6,973 nucleotides of DNA from CAADGY01 sp900696665 (GCA_035063885.1 JAPSFM010000171.1:1-6973); one strand, 5' to 3'; positions 1-6,054 are shown, counted from the first letter of the stretch. Made by a program: numbers and translations. Notes: generated by a model from the sequence alone, not told the origin.

Positions 1-8
1 GGCGGAAT

Positions 9-668
9 TCACTCTCTCCGAGTTTCCGTCCGTTGGCGATCAAACCACGCTGCCCAGAGGGGGAAGAGCCAAGCGGCAAGCCCGGCGAAAGCGATGGCGC
101 GTACGCCCGGCGGTGGAGGTCCGGCCGCATTCAGCAAGTAAAAGACCAGGAGTACAGCGATGAAGCTGTACATGCCGGCCGTACCGGCACGGCCACGGCT
201 TTTCGTCAGGCGTGCATAAAGGCTCACGCCTGCGGCAAAGATCAGGCTCTCCACCGCGATAGTCCCCGCGGCCGAATTCCACAATCCAAGCCCGGCGCAA
301 ATGTCAGAGCCGGGAAATAGAGGCAGGTCCGGTTTGTGAGTAACGGCATCAAGCAACCAGTGGCTCATCACCAAAAGTCCGACGGCCAGCGCGCCCCGGT
401 GGTAACGGGTCGCCATCCAGTAGAACCCCGCGGCGAGGAAAGCCCACCCGAGAGTTGTCAGCAGACTGTGTGAGATCGGGTAGTGCACGAACGCCAGCGG
501 CGTGAAGGCGGTATCCCCGGGACGAATCAGCACGTGTTCCCATTTCAACAGCAGGAATACCGGCCAGAGAAGATCCGGCAGCAGCGAGGCGGTTGTCAGC
601 ACACCGAGCGAGCAGTGTGGCGCCAGGCGCTTGCTTGCGAACCCGGCCGCGAAGTGGCCCACGAACAT
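9..668 (-). CDS. Membrane-bound metal-dependent hydrolase-like protein (YdjM/DUF457-like)
   Basis: The 219-residue product is an integral membrane protein with several hydrophobic segments (about residues 22-42, 68-86, 92-108, 136-151, 165-181 and 190-208). The N-terminus carries a GHFAAG motif with H5. Further conserved-looking polar residues within or beside membrane segments are D32 (LLPDLLW), H62 and H67 (HYPISHS), and H103 and D107 (SHWLLD). This spread of His and Asp is what is seen in the YdjM/DUF457 family of inner-membrane proteins annotated as metal-dependent hydrolases. The substrate is unknown. The ATG at 666-668 starts directly on the GHF motif, but no strong Shine-Dalgarno sequence precedes it. 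The gene is divergent from the small zinc-ribbon gene, with 66 bases between them. Its TGA stop lies 8 bases from the window edge, so what follows is unknown. Family assignment is by motif memory; enzymatic activity is inferred, not shown. Confidence 0.75.
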   Translation of the reverse strand: MFVGHFAAGFASKRLAPHCSLGVLTTASLLPDLLWPVFLLLKWEHVLIRPGDTAFTPLAFVHYPISHSLLTTLGWAFLAAGFYWMATRYHRGALAVGLLVMSHWLLDAVTHKPDLPLFPGSDICAGLGLWNSAAGTIAVESLIFAAGVSLYARLTKSRGRAGTAGMYSFIAVLLVFYLLNAAGPPPPGVRAIAFAGLAAWLFPLWAAWFDRQRTETRRE

Positions 669-734
669 CGATTCACGATACCATTCCGGCTTTTTATGTT
701 GAGGGGCACGGCTTTGTGATACAAATAGCGATTC
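669..734. promoter_or_regulatory. Divergent intergenic region with nested inverted repeat
   Basis: These 66 bases separate two divergent genes and should hold both promoters. An outer inverted repeat, GGCACG at 705-710 and CGTGCC at 734-739, reaches into the first codons of the plus-strand gene. It encloses a smaller one, TTTGT at 713-717 and ACAAA at 721-725. Candidate sigma-70-like hexamers can be drawn (plus strand TTGAGG 699-704 with TACAAA 720-725), but their 15-base spacing is poor, so no promoter is assigned firmly. Confidence 0.35.
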
Positions 735-944
735 GTGCCACTATCATCAGTGATCGAAAATCAGGCTAAAAACCTGCGTGCGTGCCCCTGCTGCCATTCG
801 ACGAGACTTCACCGTTCCCGCAGAAACGGCGCAAAGGACTTCTTTTTTTCATGGTTTGGATTTTTTCCCTACAGATGTGGAGCCTGCAAGAAACGGTCAT
901 TCCACTTCGGTGACGACCGGAGGCGTCGAGAGAACTCCGCGTGA
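735..944 (+). CDS. Small zinc-ribbon-like protein
   Basis: This 69-residue product has a CPCC motif near residues 18-21 and a CGAC motif near residues 48-51. The two cysteine pairs are separated by a basic then aromatic stretch (STRLHRSRRNG, then FFFSWFGFFPYRC). The layout CxxC, basic S/T-R-x-R-R-S-R-R run, hydrophobic stretch, P-Y-R-C-x-x-C is that of short zinc-ribbon proteins of unknown function, so a metal-binding fold is likely. The aromatic segment could also contact the membrane. The start shown is a GTG at 735, and another GTG at 750 is possible; neither has a clear ribosome binding site. The last 48 bases overlap the 3' end of the heptose kinase gene on the opposite strand. The cysteine pattern argues that this is a real gene and not a shadow frame. 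No specific function is claimed. Confidence 0.6.
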   Translation: MPLSSVIENQAKNLRACPCCHSTRLHRSRRNGAKDFFFSWFGFFPYRCGACKKRSFHFGDDRRRRENSA

Positions 945-1931
945 CGCCATCCCAGAGCTTTCTGTGTTCTTGCACGCCGCGAGGAGTTCCTCTATCGGCA
1001 CCGTAGCCGTTCCGGACTTGCCCACGACGATTCCGGCCGCCAAATTGGCAATACGTGCCGCATTTTCCAGCGTACAGCCGGTTGCGACCGCCAGCGACAG
1101 GGTTGCAATTCCGGTGTCTCCCGCACCGGTGACATCGTAAACCTGACGTGCCGCGGCTGGAATCCAGCAAGCCTCGCGTCCCCGCTCAAACAGCGCCATT
1201 CCTTCTTCTCCGCGCGTGATGAGCACTGCCACGCCATCCAGCAGTTCCACCAGTTTCCATCCGGTGTCCTCCAGCCCGCCGTGCACACCGGCGAGTTGCG
1301 CGGCGGCTTGAACCGCTTCACGAGTATTCGGTGTGATCACGCGGCAGCCGCGGTACCGCGTGAAATCCGTCCCTTTAGGGTCGACGAGAACGGGCGCCCT
1401 TCGCACCCCAGCCGCCTCAATAATCCCGGCAATAAGAGTTCTTGTGAGGAAGCCCTTGGCATAGTCGGAAACGATCACCACATCGGCGCGTGCGCACAAC
1501 CGGCGCACCATATCGATCGCCTCTTGTTCCAGCGCGGGATCCGGCGGCGCCGTCTCTTCGCGGTCCACCCGTGCGATCTGCTGTTGATGGGCCATGACGC
1601 GTGTTTTGGAAATCGTGGGCCGCCGCTCGTCCACCAACAGGCGCGGTTCCACGCCCAGCTCGAGCAGGGCCTGCGAAAGCCTGGCCGCCGCCGCGTCGCG
1701 TCCTACGATGCCGGCGAGAATGGCACGCCCACCCAGTGCAACAATGTTGGCCGCGACATTCCCTGCTCCGCCGGGCACGAAAGTCTCTTTCGTTACGGTC
1801 ACCACCGGAACAGGAGCCTCCGGCGAAATACGTTCAGCGACGCCCCATACATACTCGTCCAGCATCACATCGCCTACGACGAGAATCGTCTTTCCCTCAA
1901 ATTGAGATACGATCTTCGCCAGCTCAATCAT
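897..1931 (-). CDS. hldA: D-glycero-beta-D-manno-heptose-7-phosphate kinase (HldA/RfaE1)
   Basis: A PfkB/ribokinase-family sugar kinase of 344 residues. It phosphorylates heptose 7-phosphate at C1 with ATP, giving the 1,7-bisphosphate used for ADP-heptose and the LPS inner core. Visible signatures are the N-terminal VGDVMLDEYVWG (19-30), the substrate-binding PGGAGNVAAN (53-62), the nucleotide-side ITRGEEGM (238-245), and DVTGAGDT (266-273) with catalytic base D272. The nucleotidyltransferase domain that follows the kinase in the E. coli fusion HldE is absent. This is therefore a stand-alone kinase, and the adenylyltransferase must be encoded elsewhere. About 25 residues after position 320 extend beyond the usual kinase end and have no recognisable domain. 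The frame is open up to 1976, but the ATG at 1931 is chosen because it gives a protein starting MIELAKIVSQF, as in homologues, and forms an ATGA overlap with the stop of the phosphatase gene. The 3' end overlaps the convergent zinc-ribbon gene. Confidence 0.92.
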   Translation of the reverse strand: MIELAKIVSQFEGKTILVVGDVMLDEYVWGVAERISPEAPVPVVTVTKETFVPGGAGNVAANIVALGGRAILAGIVGRDAAAARLSQALLELGVEPRLLVDERRPTISKTRVMAHQQQIARVDREETAPPDPALEQEAIDMVRRLCARADVVIVSDYAKGFLTRTLIAGIIEAAGVRRAPVLVDPKGTDFTRYRGCRVITPNTREAVQAAAQLAGVHGGLEDTGWKLVELLDGVAVLITRGEEGMALFERGREACWIPAAARQVYDVTGAGDTGIATLSLAVATGCTLENAARIANLAAGIVVGKSGTATVPIEELLAACKNTESSGMASRGVLSTPPVVTEVE

Positions 1932-2500
1932 TCCGGATTCCCCTGCCGCCGTATATAGCCCAACGCTTCCGCCCAAGACGTCGCGCGAAAATCCACAATT
2001 TCTTCCGGCACCTGCTGCGGCGGGGACCCGCGCCCTCTTTCCTCCCCCGCAATCAGGATCGTCTTGCAGCCGGCGGAGCGGCCTGCAATCATGTCGCTCT
2101 CCTTGTCTCCGATCAGAAACGACGCCTCCAGGTCCAGGCCGAGCTCATCCCGCGCTTTCATCAGCAATCCGGGGCCCGGCTTGCGAAACCGGGAAGCGCT
2201 CCATGGTGGGTCGTAGCAGTAGTAGGCCCCAGCCAAGCGGACGCCTTCACCGGCGAGCAACGCCTGCGTGCGGCGGTCGACGGCTTCCGCCTCGGATTCG
2301 GAGAACATACCGCGGCCCACGCCCGATTGGTTGCTGACGATCACCAGTGCGTAGCCGAGCTGCTCCAATTCCGAGAGAGCGGCGCCAACTCCCTCCAGTA
2401 GCCGTACGGAAGCAGGATCGTTGATATAGCCTGTGTCTTCGATGATGGTTCCATCACGATCCAGAAACACTGCCCTGCCGTGTGCGCCTCTTCTCCTCAT
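1928..2500 (-). CDS. gmhB: D-glycero-D-manno-heptose 1,7-bisphosphate 7-phosphatase (GmhB)
   Basis: A 190-residue HAD-superfamily (HisB-N type) phosphatase that removes the C7 phosphate from heptose 1,7-bisphosphate, the reaction directly after the kinase encoded next to it. The HAD motifs are complete: FLDRDGT (12-18) with nucleophile D14 and acid/base D16, VSNQSG (55-60) with S56, RKPGPG (106-111) with K107, and GDKESD (131-136) with metal-binding D132 and D136. The zinc loop of characterised GmhB proteins (CPHH followed by CxCRKP) is not intact: here one sees YYCYDPPW and then RFRKP, so only C95 remains. Length is normal for the family. The start ATG at 2498-2500 overlaps the NfeD stop in an ATGA, and the stop overlaps the hldA start the same way, so the three genes are probably translationally coupled. 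Specificity for heptose rests mainly on the hldA neighbour. A related histidinol-phosphatase-like activity is the alternative. Confidence 0.88.
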   Translation of the reverse strand: MRRRGAHGRAVFLDRDGTIIEDTGYINDPASVRLLEGVGAALSELEQLGYALVIVSNQSGVGRGMFSESEAEAVDRRTQALLAGEGVRLAGAYYCYDPPWSASRFRKPGPGLLMKARDELGLDLEASFLIGDKESDMIAGRSAGCKTILIAGEERGRGSPPQQVPEEIVDFRATSWAEALGYIRRQGNPE

Positions 2501-2892
2501 ATTTCATCCGAGGCAGCGGTTTCTTTCTCCACCATCAACACCATGCCTGCGGCCGATTTTATCCGGACACTGCTGCCTTTCGGGATCGTGCGGGCGTCGG
2601 GAGTGCGCGCTTGCCACAGTTCTCCGCGGACACGGATGTATCCCGCCGGGTCGATGGCTTGTGTAACTACCCCGGTCTCTCCGACAAGGCCTTCGGTTCC
2701 GCTATGGACCCCCTCTTCATAAGCGCGCCTCAGAAAGGGGTACAGAAGAAAATCCTTCACGACGTAAGCGGCGTAGATACCTGCGGCCCAATGAAAAGGA
2801 AGCCCAAAGGAGCCATGCAGCCAGTAGAGCACGACAATGGCAACCAGCCAGCCGGGCACCTGCAGCAACACGTATCGTCTGAATACACTCAC
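2497..2892 (-). CDS. NfeD-like membrane protein
   Basis: A short protein of about 131 residues with two predicted membrane helices (about residues 10-27 and 35-56). A C-terminal soluble domain follows (about 65-125) whose pattern, EGLVGETGVV, then PAGYIRVRGELWQA, then IPKGSSVRI and a final GMVLMVE, matches the OB-fold NfeD domain. NfeD-type proteins are partners of membrane stomatins or proteases; a stomatin/protease partner gene is not seen in this window. The open frame extends to 3087, but that part lies inside the hemerythrin gene and lacks NfeD features, so I choose the GTG at 2890-2892. A GGA lies immediately before it, and the ribosome binding site is weak. A GTG six codons further on is an alternative. 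The stop overlaps the gmhB start by four bases. The gene follows the hemerythrin gene by 46 bases. Its link to heptose synthesis is positional only. Confidence 0.72.
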   Translation of the reverse strand: MSVFRRYVLLQVPGWLVAIVVLYWLHGSFGLPFHWAAGIYAAYVVKDFLLYPFLRRAYEEGVHSGTEGLVGETGVVTQAIDPAGYIRVRGELWQARTPDARTIPKGSSVRIKSAAGMVLMVEKETAASDEI

Positions 2893-2938
2893 TCCATAAT
2901 GACTGCAACACGAAAGCGGAGCCGCCCGCAAGACCCGG

Positions 2939-3403
2939 TCAGGTCCAGGCATCCAGGCACAACCGGACAGCACGGGCATCGATTTCGATTCCGGCTTTAT
3001 CCAGAATGTCTCGCGGAACGCGTGCCTGCGCCTGCTCAAAAAGGTCTTTCTCCTCGCGCCGGATGTGGCCGGGCAGCAATTCCACAAACTCTTCCAGCCA
3101 TTTCACCGCTGGCGCGGTGGCCAGCAGTTGAACAATCTCTTCGACGCGGCGATGATCGGCGATGAGTCCTTCGATTAGAGCAGTGTCCTCCAGATAGGGC
3201 GCCACGGCCGGAAACAGAACCTCTTCTTCGATGGAGAAGTGGTTCTTTAATTCCAGGTCGTTGCGCTCGATAACCCGGGCTGCCAGACGGGCGATGTTTT
3301 CCGGGGTCCGGTCCTTTTCAAGGGAGCGCCGGAGGAGAACACACAGCGCGAGTCCGTTGTGGTGTTGATGAGATAGAGGAATCAGGCTCGCGTCTCGCAA
3401 CAT
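2939..3403 (-). CDS. Hemerythrin HHE-domain protein
   Basis: A 154-residue, all-helical protein of the bacterial hemerythrin-like (HHE) family, which binds a di-iron centre and may sense or handle oxygen, nitric oxide or iron. Likely metal ligands can be read in order: H15 in SHQHHNG, H55 and E59 in HFSIEEEVLFP, H84 in DHRRVEE, and H113 and E117 in HIRREEKDLF. This is the H, HxxxE, H, HxxxE layout expected of the four-helix bundle. The frame stays open to 3523, but the ATG at 3401-3403 places the start directly before the first ligand helix and leaves the divergent regulatory region free, so it is preferred. No strong Shine-Dalgarno sequence is visible. It is the first gene of the minus-strand cluster (hemerythrin, NfeD, gmhB, hldA) and is divergent from the PAS-motAB operon. 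Confidence 0.88.
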   Translation of the reverse strand: MLRDASLIPLSHQHHNGLALCVLLRRSLEKDRTPENIARLAARVIERNDLELKNHFSIEEEVLFPAVAPYLEDTALIEGLIADHRRVEEIVQLLATAPAVKWLEEFVELLPGHIRREEKDLFEQAQARVPRDILDKAGIEIDARAVRLCLDAWT

Positions 3404-3415
3404 AAATCGATGGTA

Positions 3416-3427
3416 ACGAAATTTCGT
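3416..3427. promoter_or_regulatory. Perfect 12-bp palindrome, candidate operator
   Basis: ACGAAATTTCGT is its own reverse complement. It lies 13 bases upstream of the hemerythrin start and 32 bases upstream of the putative sigma-28 promoter of the divergent operon. That position between divergent genes is typical for a dimeric regulator's operator. No regulator is encoded nearby and only one copy was seen, so this is a candidate only. Confidence 0.4.
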
Positions 3428-3447
3428 GAGCCCGTCGCTCGAAGGCC

Positions 3448-3474
3448 TAAAGATCTCGATCGCACAGCCGATTC
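3448..3474 (+). promoter_or_regulatory. Putative sigma-28 (FliA) promoter of the PAS-motA-motB operon
   Basis: TAAAGATC (3448-3455) and GCCGATTC (3467-3474) are separated by exactly 11 bases. The enterobacterial sigma-28 consensus is TAAAGTTT, 11 bases, GCCGATAA. Each half matches at 6 of 8 positions, including the most conserved TAAA and GCCGAT cores. The site lies just before an operon ending in motA and motB, which are class-III sigma-28 targets in enterobacteria. The expected transcription start (about 3480-3482) leaves only a very short leader before the ATG at 3486, which is a point against the call unless the message is nearly leaderless. Confidence 0.6.
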
Positions 3475-3485
3475 TAAAGGGGAAG

Positions 3486-4376
3486 ATGCTCGATGACCTG
3501 TACAAACTGCTTGCGGAGCACACCCGCCAGGGGGTTTATATCGTGGACCGCGAGCGCCGAATTACCGATTGGAATCCTGCGGCCGAGCAGATCACCGGGT
3601 ATTTCCGGCAAGACGTGGTTGGGCAACTGTGCCGTAGCGATCTGTTGATACACTGCGATGCCAAGGGCCGCATACTGTGTGGTGACCGCTGCCCCCTGAC
3701 CGCTGCGATTCAGGGGGGCCATTCATCCGCAACCACGGTTTTCCTTCGCCACAAGAACGGCCATCGCGTGCCGGTTCACGTTCAGGCAATCCCGATCAGA
3801 GATGAGGCAGGAGCGATCAGCGGCGCAATAGAGATCTTCGAACAAGAACACTCTACGCCTATGAGGTATGCCGAGGCGCTCGGTAGTTTCGGTTGCCTGG
3901 ACGATGCCACCGGGCTACTAAACCGGCCTTATACGGAAACGCGACTGAAACAGCGGCTCGTCGAGATGGAGCTGTTCGGGATTCCAATTGGATGGATACG
4001 CATTGAACTGGAAGACCTGCACGCTTTGGAGCACCGTTGCGGGCCGCCGGCGGTGGATGCCCTGGTAGCACTGGCGGCCCGGACCCTGATGGCCAACAAT
4101 GGCCAGTTCGATCTGCTGGCGCGGTGGGACACAGATCAATTCCGCCTGGCGATGTACAACTGCTCTCCGTGCCAGGTTCGTGAAGTCTCTTCGATGCTGG
4201 CCGCTTTGATCAGTTCTTCGGATTTGAGCTGGTGGGGTGATCTGATCCACGCGCATGTCTCTGCCGGTTGCACGATTGCCGCGCCAGGCGATTCAGTCTC
4301 CTCACTGGAACAACGGACAGCGGAGGCTTGCTTCACCAGCCGCGCACACGGCAGTGGTTGCGCCGTTCTTCTCTAA
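3486..4376 (+). CDS. PAS domain protein with degenerate GGDEF domain
   Basis: A 296-residue soluble signalling protein. Residues about 10-120 form a PAS domain (GVYIVDRERRITDWNPAAEQ at the start, then DVVGQ, HKNGHRVPV and AIPIRDEAGAISGAIEIFE). Four cysteines sit in its central region (C49, C57, C65, C69; LCGDRCPL). Residues about 138-296 resemble a diguanylate cyclase: DDATGLLNR (139-147) corresponds to DxLTGLxNR. The signature is RWDTDQF (213-219), so GGDEF has become DTDQF. The GHxxGD segment has become GPPAVD, the metal-binding Asp of the DxD strand is Glu (E174), and the inhibitory RxxD site reads GQFD. Cyclase activity is therefore unlikely; nucleotide binding or protein contact may remain. 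The frame is open from a GTG at 3426, but the ATG at 3486 follows an AAAGGGG sequence and starts just before the PAS. The stop lies 10 bases before motA, so the genes are likely co-transcribed. The role, perhaps in controlling the stator, is inferred from context. Confidence 0.82.
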   Translation: MLDDLYKLLAEHTRQGVYIVDRERRITDWNPAAEQITGYFRQDVVGQLCRSDLLIHCDAKGRILCGDRCPLTAAIQGGHSSATTVFLRHKNGHRVPVHVQAIPIRDEAGAISGAIEIFEQEHSTPMRYAEALGSFGCLDDATGLLNRPYTETRLKQRLVEMELFGIPIGWIRIELEDLHALEHRCGPPAVDALVALAARTLMANNGQFDLLARWDTDQFRLAMYNCSPCQVREVSSMLAALISSSDLSWWGDLIHAHVSAGCTIAAPGDSVSSLEQRTAEACFTSRAHGSGCAVLL

Positions 4377-4386
4377 ATCAACACAC

Positions 4387-5247
4387 ATGTTCTCGATTAT
4401 TGGCATTCTCATAGTGTTTGGGGCTGTGATCGGCGGGTACCTGATGGAACACGGCAAACTAGCCGTCTTGTTCCAGCCGGCTGAGCTGGTCATTATTGGA
4501 GGCGCCGCCGCCGGAACAATTCTTGTCGCCAATTCGCCGCATACTTTAAAAGCCGTTCTGGCGGGATTCAAAACGGTATTTGGCTCCAGCAAGTTCACCA
4601 AGAAGCTCTATACCGATACGTTGAAACACATGTATGACACTATGCAGAAGGCGCGGAAAGGCGGGCTCACAGCGCTGGAGAAAGACGTGGATCAACCGGA
4701 CCAAAGCGAATTGTTCGCGAAATTTCCGCCTGGCGCTCCCGACCACCACATCCGGGACTTCGTTTGTGACACATGGCGAATGGCAATTACCGGCGGGCCA
4801 TCACCATTCGAAATGGATCTCATGATGGAACTCGACATGGAGGTGCATCATCACTACTCCCATCAACCCCCGGCAGCGCTTACCGCTGTCGCCGACGCAT
4901 TGCCGGGACTGGGCATCGTAGCGGCGGTCCTGGGAGTTGTCATCACCATGGGTGCTTTGGGCGGCCCACCGGAGGAGATCGGCCACAAGGTGGCGGCAGC
5001 GCTTGTCGGCACTTTCCTTGGCATTCTATTGTGCTATGGATTGGTGGGTCCGATGGCCTCCCGCATGTTGCGCGCGGCAGAGGACGAGGGGCATTTCTAT
5101 CACGTATTGCGCGTCGCGATCACTTCTTTCCTGAAGGGCTCGTCGCCGATCCTGGCGGTCGAGTTTGCCCGGCGGACAATCCCCGGCCATGTTCGTCCAT
5201 CGTTCCACGAAATCGAAAGCGCCTGCCGCGGAACGGCGGCGAAATAG
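4387..5247 (+). CDS. motA: Flagellar motor stator protein MotA
   Basis: A 286-residue inner-membrane protein. Together with MotB it forms the proton channel and torque-generating stator of the flagellar motor. It aligns without gaps over key regions with E. coli MotA (295 residues). The N-terminal helix ends in GGYLM, followed by FQPAELVIIGGAAAG, and a long cytoplasmic loop carries R90 (QKAR) and E98 (LEKD), the charged residues that contact the rotor protein FliG. The proton-channel prolines are P173 (DALPGLGIVAAVLG) and P222 (GTFLGILLCYGLVGPMA). All four fall at the same residue numbers as in E. coli. Four membrane helices lie at about 1-20, 30-50, 170-192 and 202-224, and the C-terminal tail ends with the PSFHEIE motif. 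The ATG at 4387 is selected over an upstream in-frame GTG (4255) because it matches the family N-terminus and leaves a 10-base gap after the PAS gene. motB follows after 6 bases. Confidence 0.96.
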   Translation: MFSIIGILIVFGAVIGGYLMEHGKLAVLFQPAELVIIGGAAAGTILVANSPHTLKAVLAGFKTVFGSSKFTKKLYTDTLKHMYDTMQKARKGGLTALEKDVDQPDQSELFAKFPPGAPDHHIRDFVCDTWRMAITGGPSPFEMDLMMELDMEVHHHYSHQPPAALTAVADALPGLGIVAAVLGVVITMGALGGPPEEIGHKVAAALVGTFLGILLCYGLVGPMASRMLRAAEDEGHFYHVLRVAITSFLKGSSPILAVEFARRTIPGHVRPSFHEIESACRGTAAK

Positions 5248-5253
5248 CGTTCC

Positions 5254-6054
5254 ATGTCTGTTCAACGGGCAGATCCGCCGATCATCATAAAGAAGAAGAA
5301 AGTGGTTCATGGCCATCACGGCGGCGCCTGGAAGGTCGCTTACGCCGATTTCGTAACCGCGATGATGGCTTTGTTCATCGTGCTCTGGCTGATGAACACG
5401 AGCAAGGAAGTGCAGGACGCGATTTCCGGATACTTTCGCGACCCCGCCGGCACCGGCTCCTCCAAAGGCACGGGTTTGGGAGGGCAAGGTAGCGGGCTCG
5501 AACTTGACCGCCAGGATCTCAACAAGCTGAAAGAGAAGCTCGAAGCCGCTATGCGCGAAATCCCGACGCTATCCGCTTTGAAGGATCAGGTGGCGATGAC
5601 GGTGACCGCCGATGGCTTACGCATCGAGTTGCTCGAAGGCGAACAAGGCACATTTTTCGAGAGCGGAAATGCTCATCCAAGCGGCGCCGGCACCCAGATG
5701 CTCGCAATGCTGGCCGTGGAACTTGGGAAGCTGCCGAACCGCGTATTGATCGAAGGCCATACGGATTCCCAGCCCTTTGTGGGGGACCGGGTCTATTCCA
5801 ACTGGGAGCTTTCTACAGATCGAGCCAATTCCGCACGGCGTTTGATGGTAGAAAAGGGTATTCGCCAAGGACAGGTGGCTGAGGTGCGCGGCTACGCCGA
5901 CCAGCGGTTGCGCCATCCTGAAGAACCGCACAACGCGTCGAATCGAAGAGTTTCAATTCTGGTACAGCCGCCCGTTTCAGGTGCGGAGACGAGCGGTATA
6001 GATCTCGCCAAGGCCGTGCCGTCCCACACTGCGGACACCCGCCAATCGAAATAG
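5254..6054 (+). CDS. motB: Flagellar motor stator protein MotB
   Basis: A 266-residue stator subunit anchoring the motor to peptidoglycan. The basic N-terminus (KKKK, 13-16) leads into GGAWKVAYADFVTAMMALF, a single membrane helix at about residues 29-48 holding D32, the proton-carrying aspartate (same number as in E. coli). A glycine/serine-rich linker (65-82) and a charged segment (83-110) follow. An OmpA/MotB peptidoglycan-binding domain occupies about residues 125-240: IEGHTDSQPF (167-175), YSNWELSTDRANSARR (181-196) and NRRVSILV (230-237). The domain matches E. coli MotB closely. The protein is about 40 residues shorter than the 308-residue E. coli form, probably through a shorter linker and tail. 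The start ATG lies 6 bases after the motA stop. MotB ends 18 bases before the convergent dehydrogenase stop; no hairpin terminator is visible there. Confidence 0.96.
   Translation: MSVQRADPPIIIKKKKVVHGHHGGAWKVAYADFVTAMMALFIVLWLMNTSKEVQDAISGYFRDPAGTGSSKGTGLGGQGSGLELDRQDLNKLKEKLEAAMREIPTLSALKDQVAMTVTADGLRIELLEGEQGTFFESGNAHPSGAGTQMLAMLAVELGKLPNRVLIEGHTDSQPFVGDRVYSNWELSTDRANSARRLMVEKGIRQGQVAEVRGYADQRLRHPEEPHNASNRRVSILVQPPVSGAETSGIDLAKAVPSHTADTRQSK

Noticed and set aside
1281..1958. Plus-strand open frame of 225 codons opposite hldA
   Set aside because: Lies wholly within the clearly recognised kinase gene and gives an Arg/His-rich translation with no motif; a GC-rich shadow.
2482..3165. Plus-strand open frame of 227 codons opposite nfeD and the hemerythrin gene
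   Set aside because: Composition is low in structure and the opposite strand carries recognisable domains.
3426..3485. N-terminal extension of the PAS gene from the GTG at 3426
   Set aside because: The start lies inside the palindrome and the extension would code through the putative sigma-28 promoter; the ATG at 3486 starts just before the PAS domain.
4773..5492. 239-codon plus-strand frame across the motA-motB junction
   Set aside because: Out-of-frame shadow of two strongly recognised genes; no start signal and no domain pattern.
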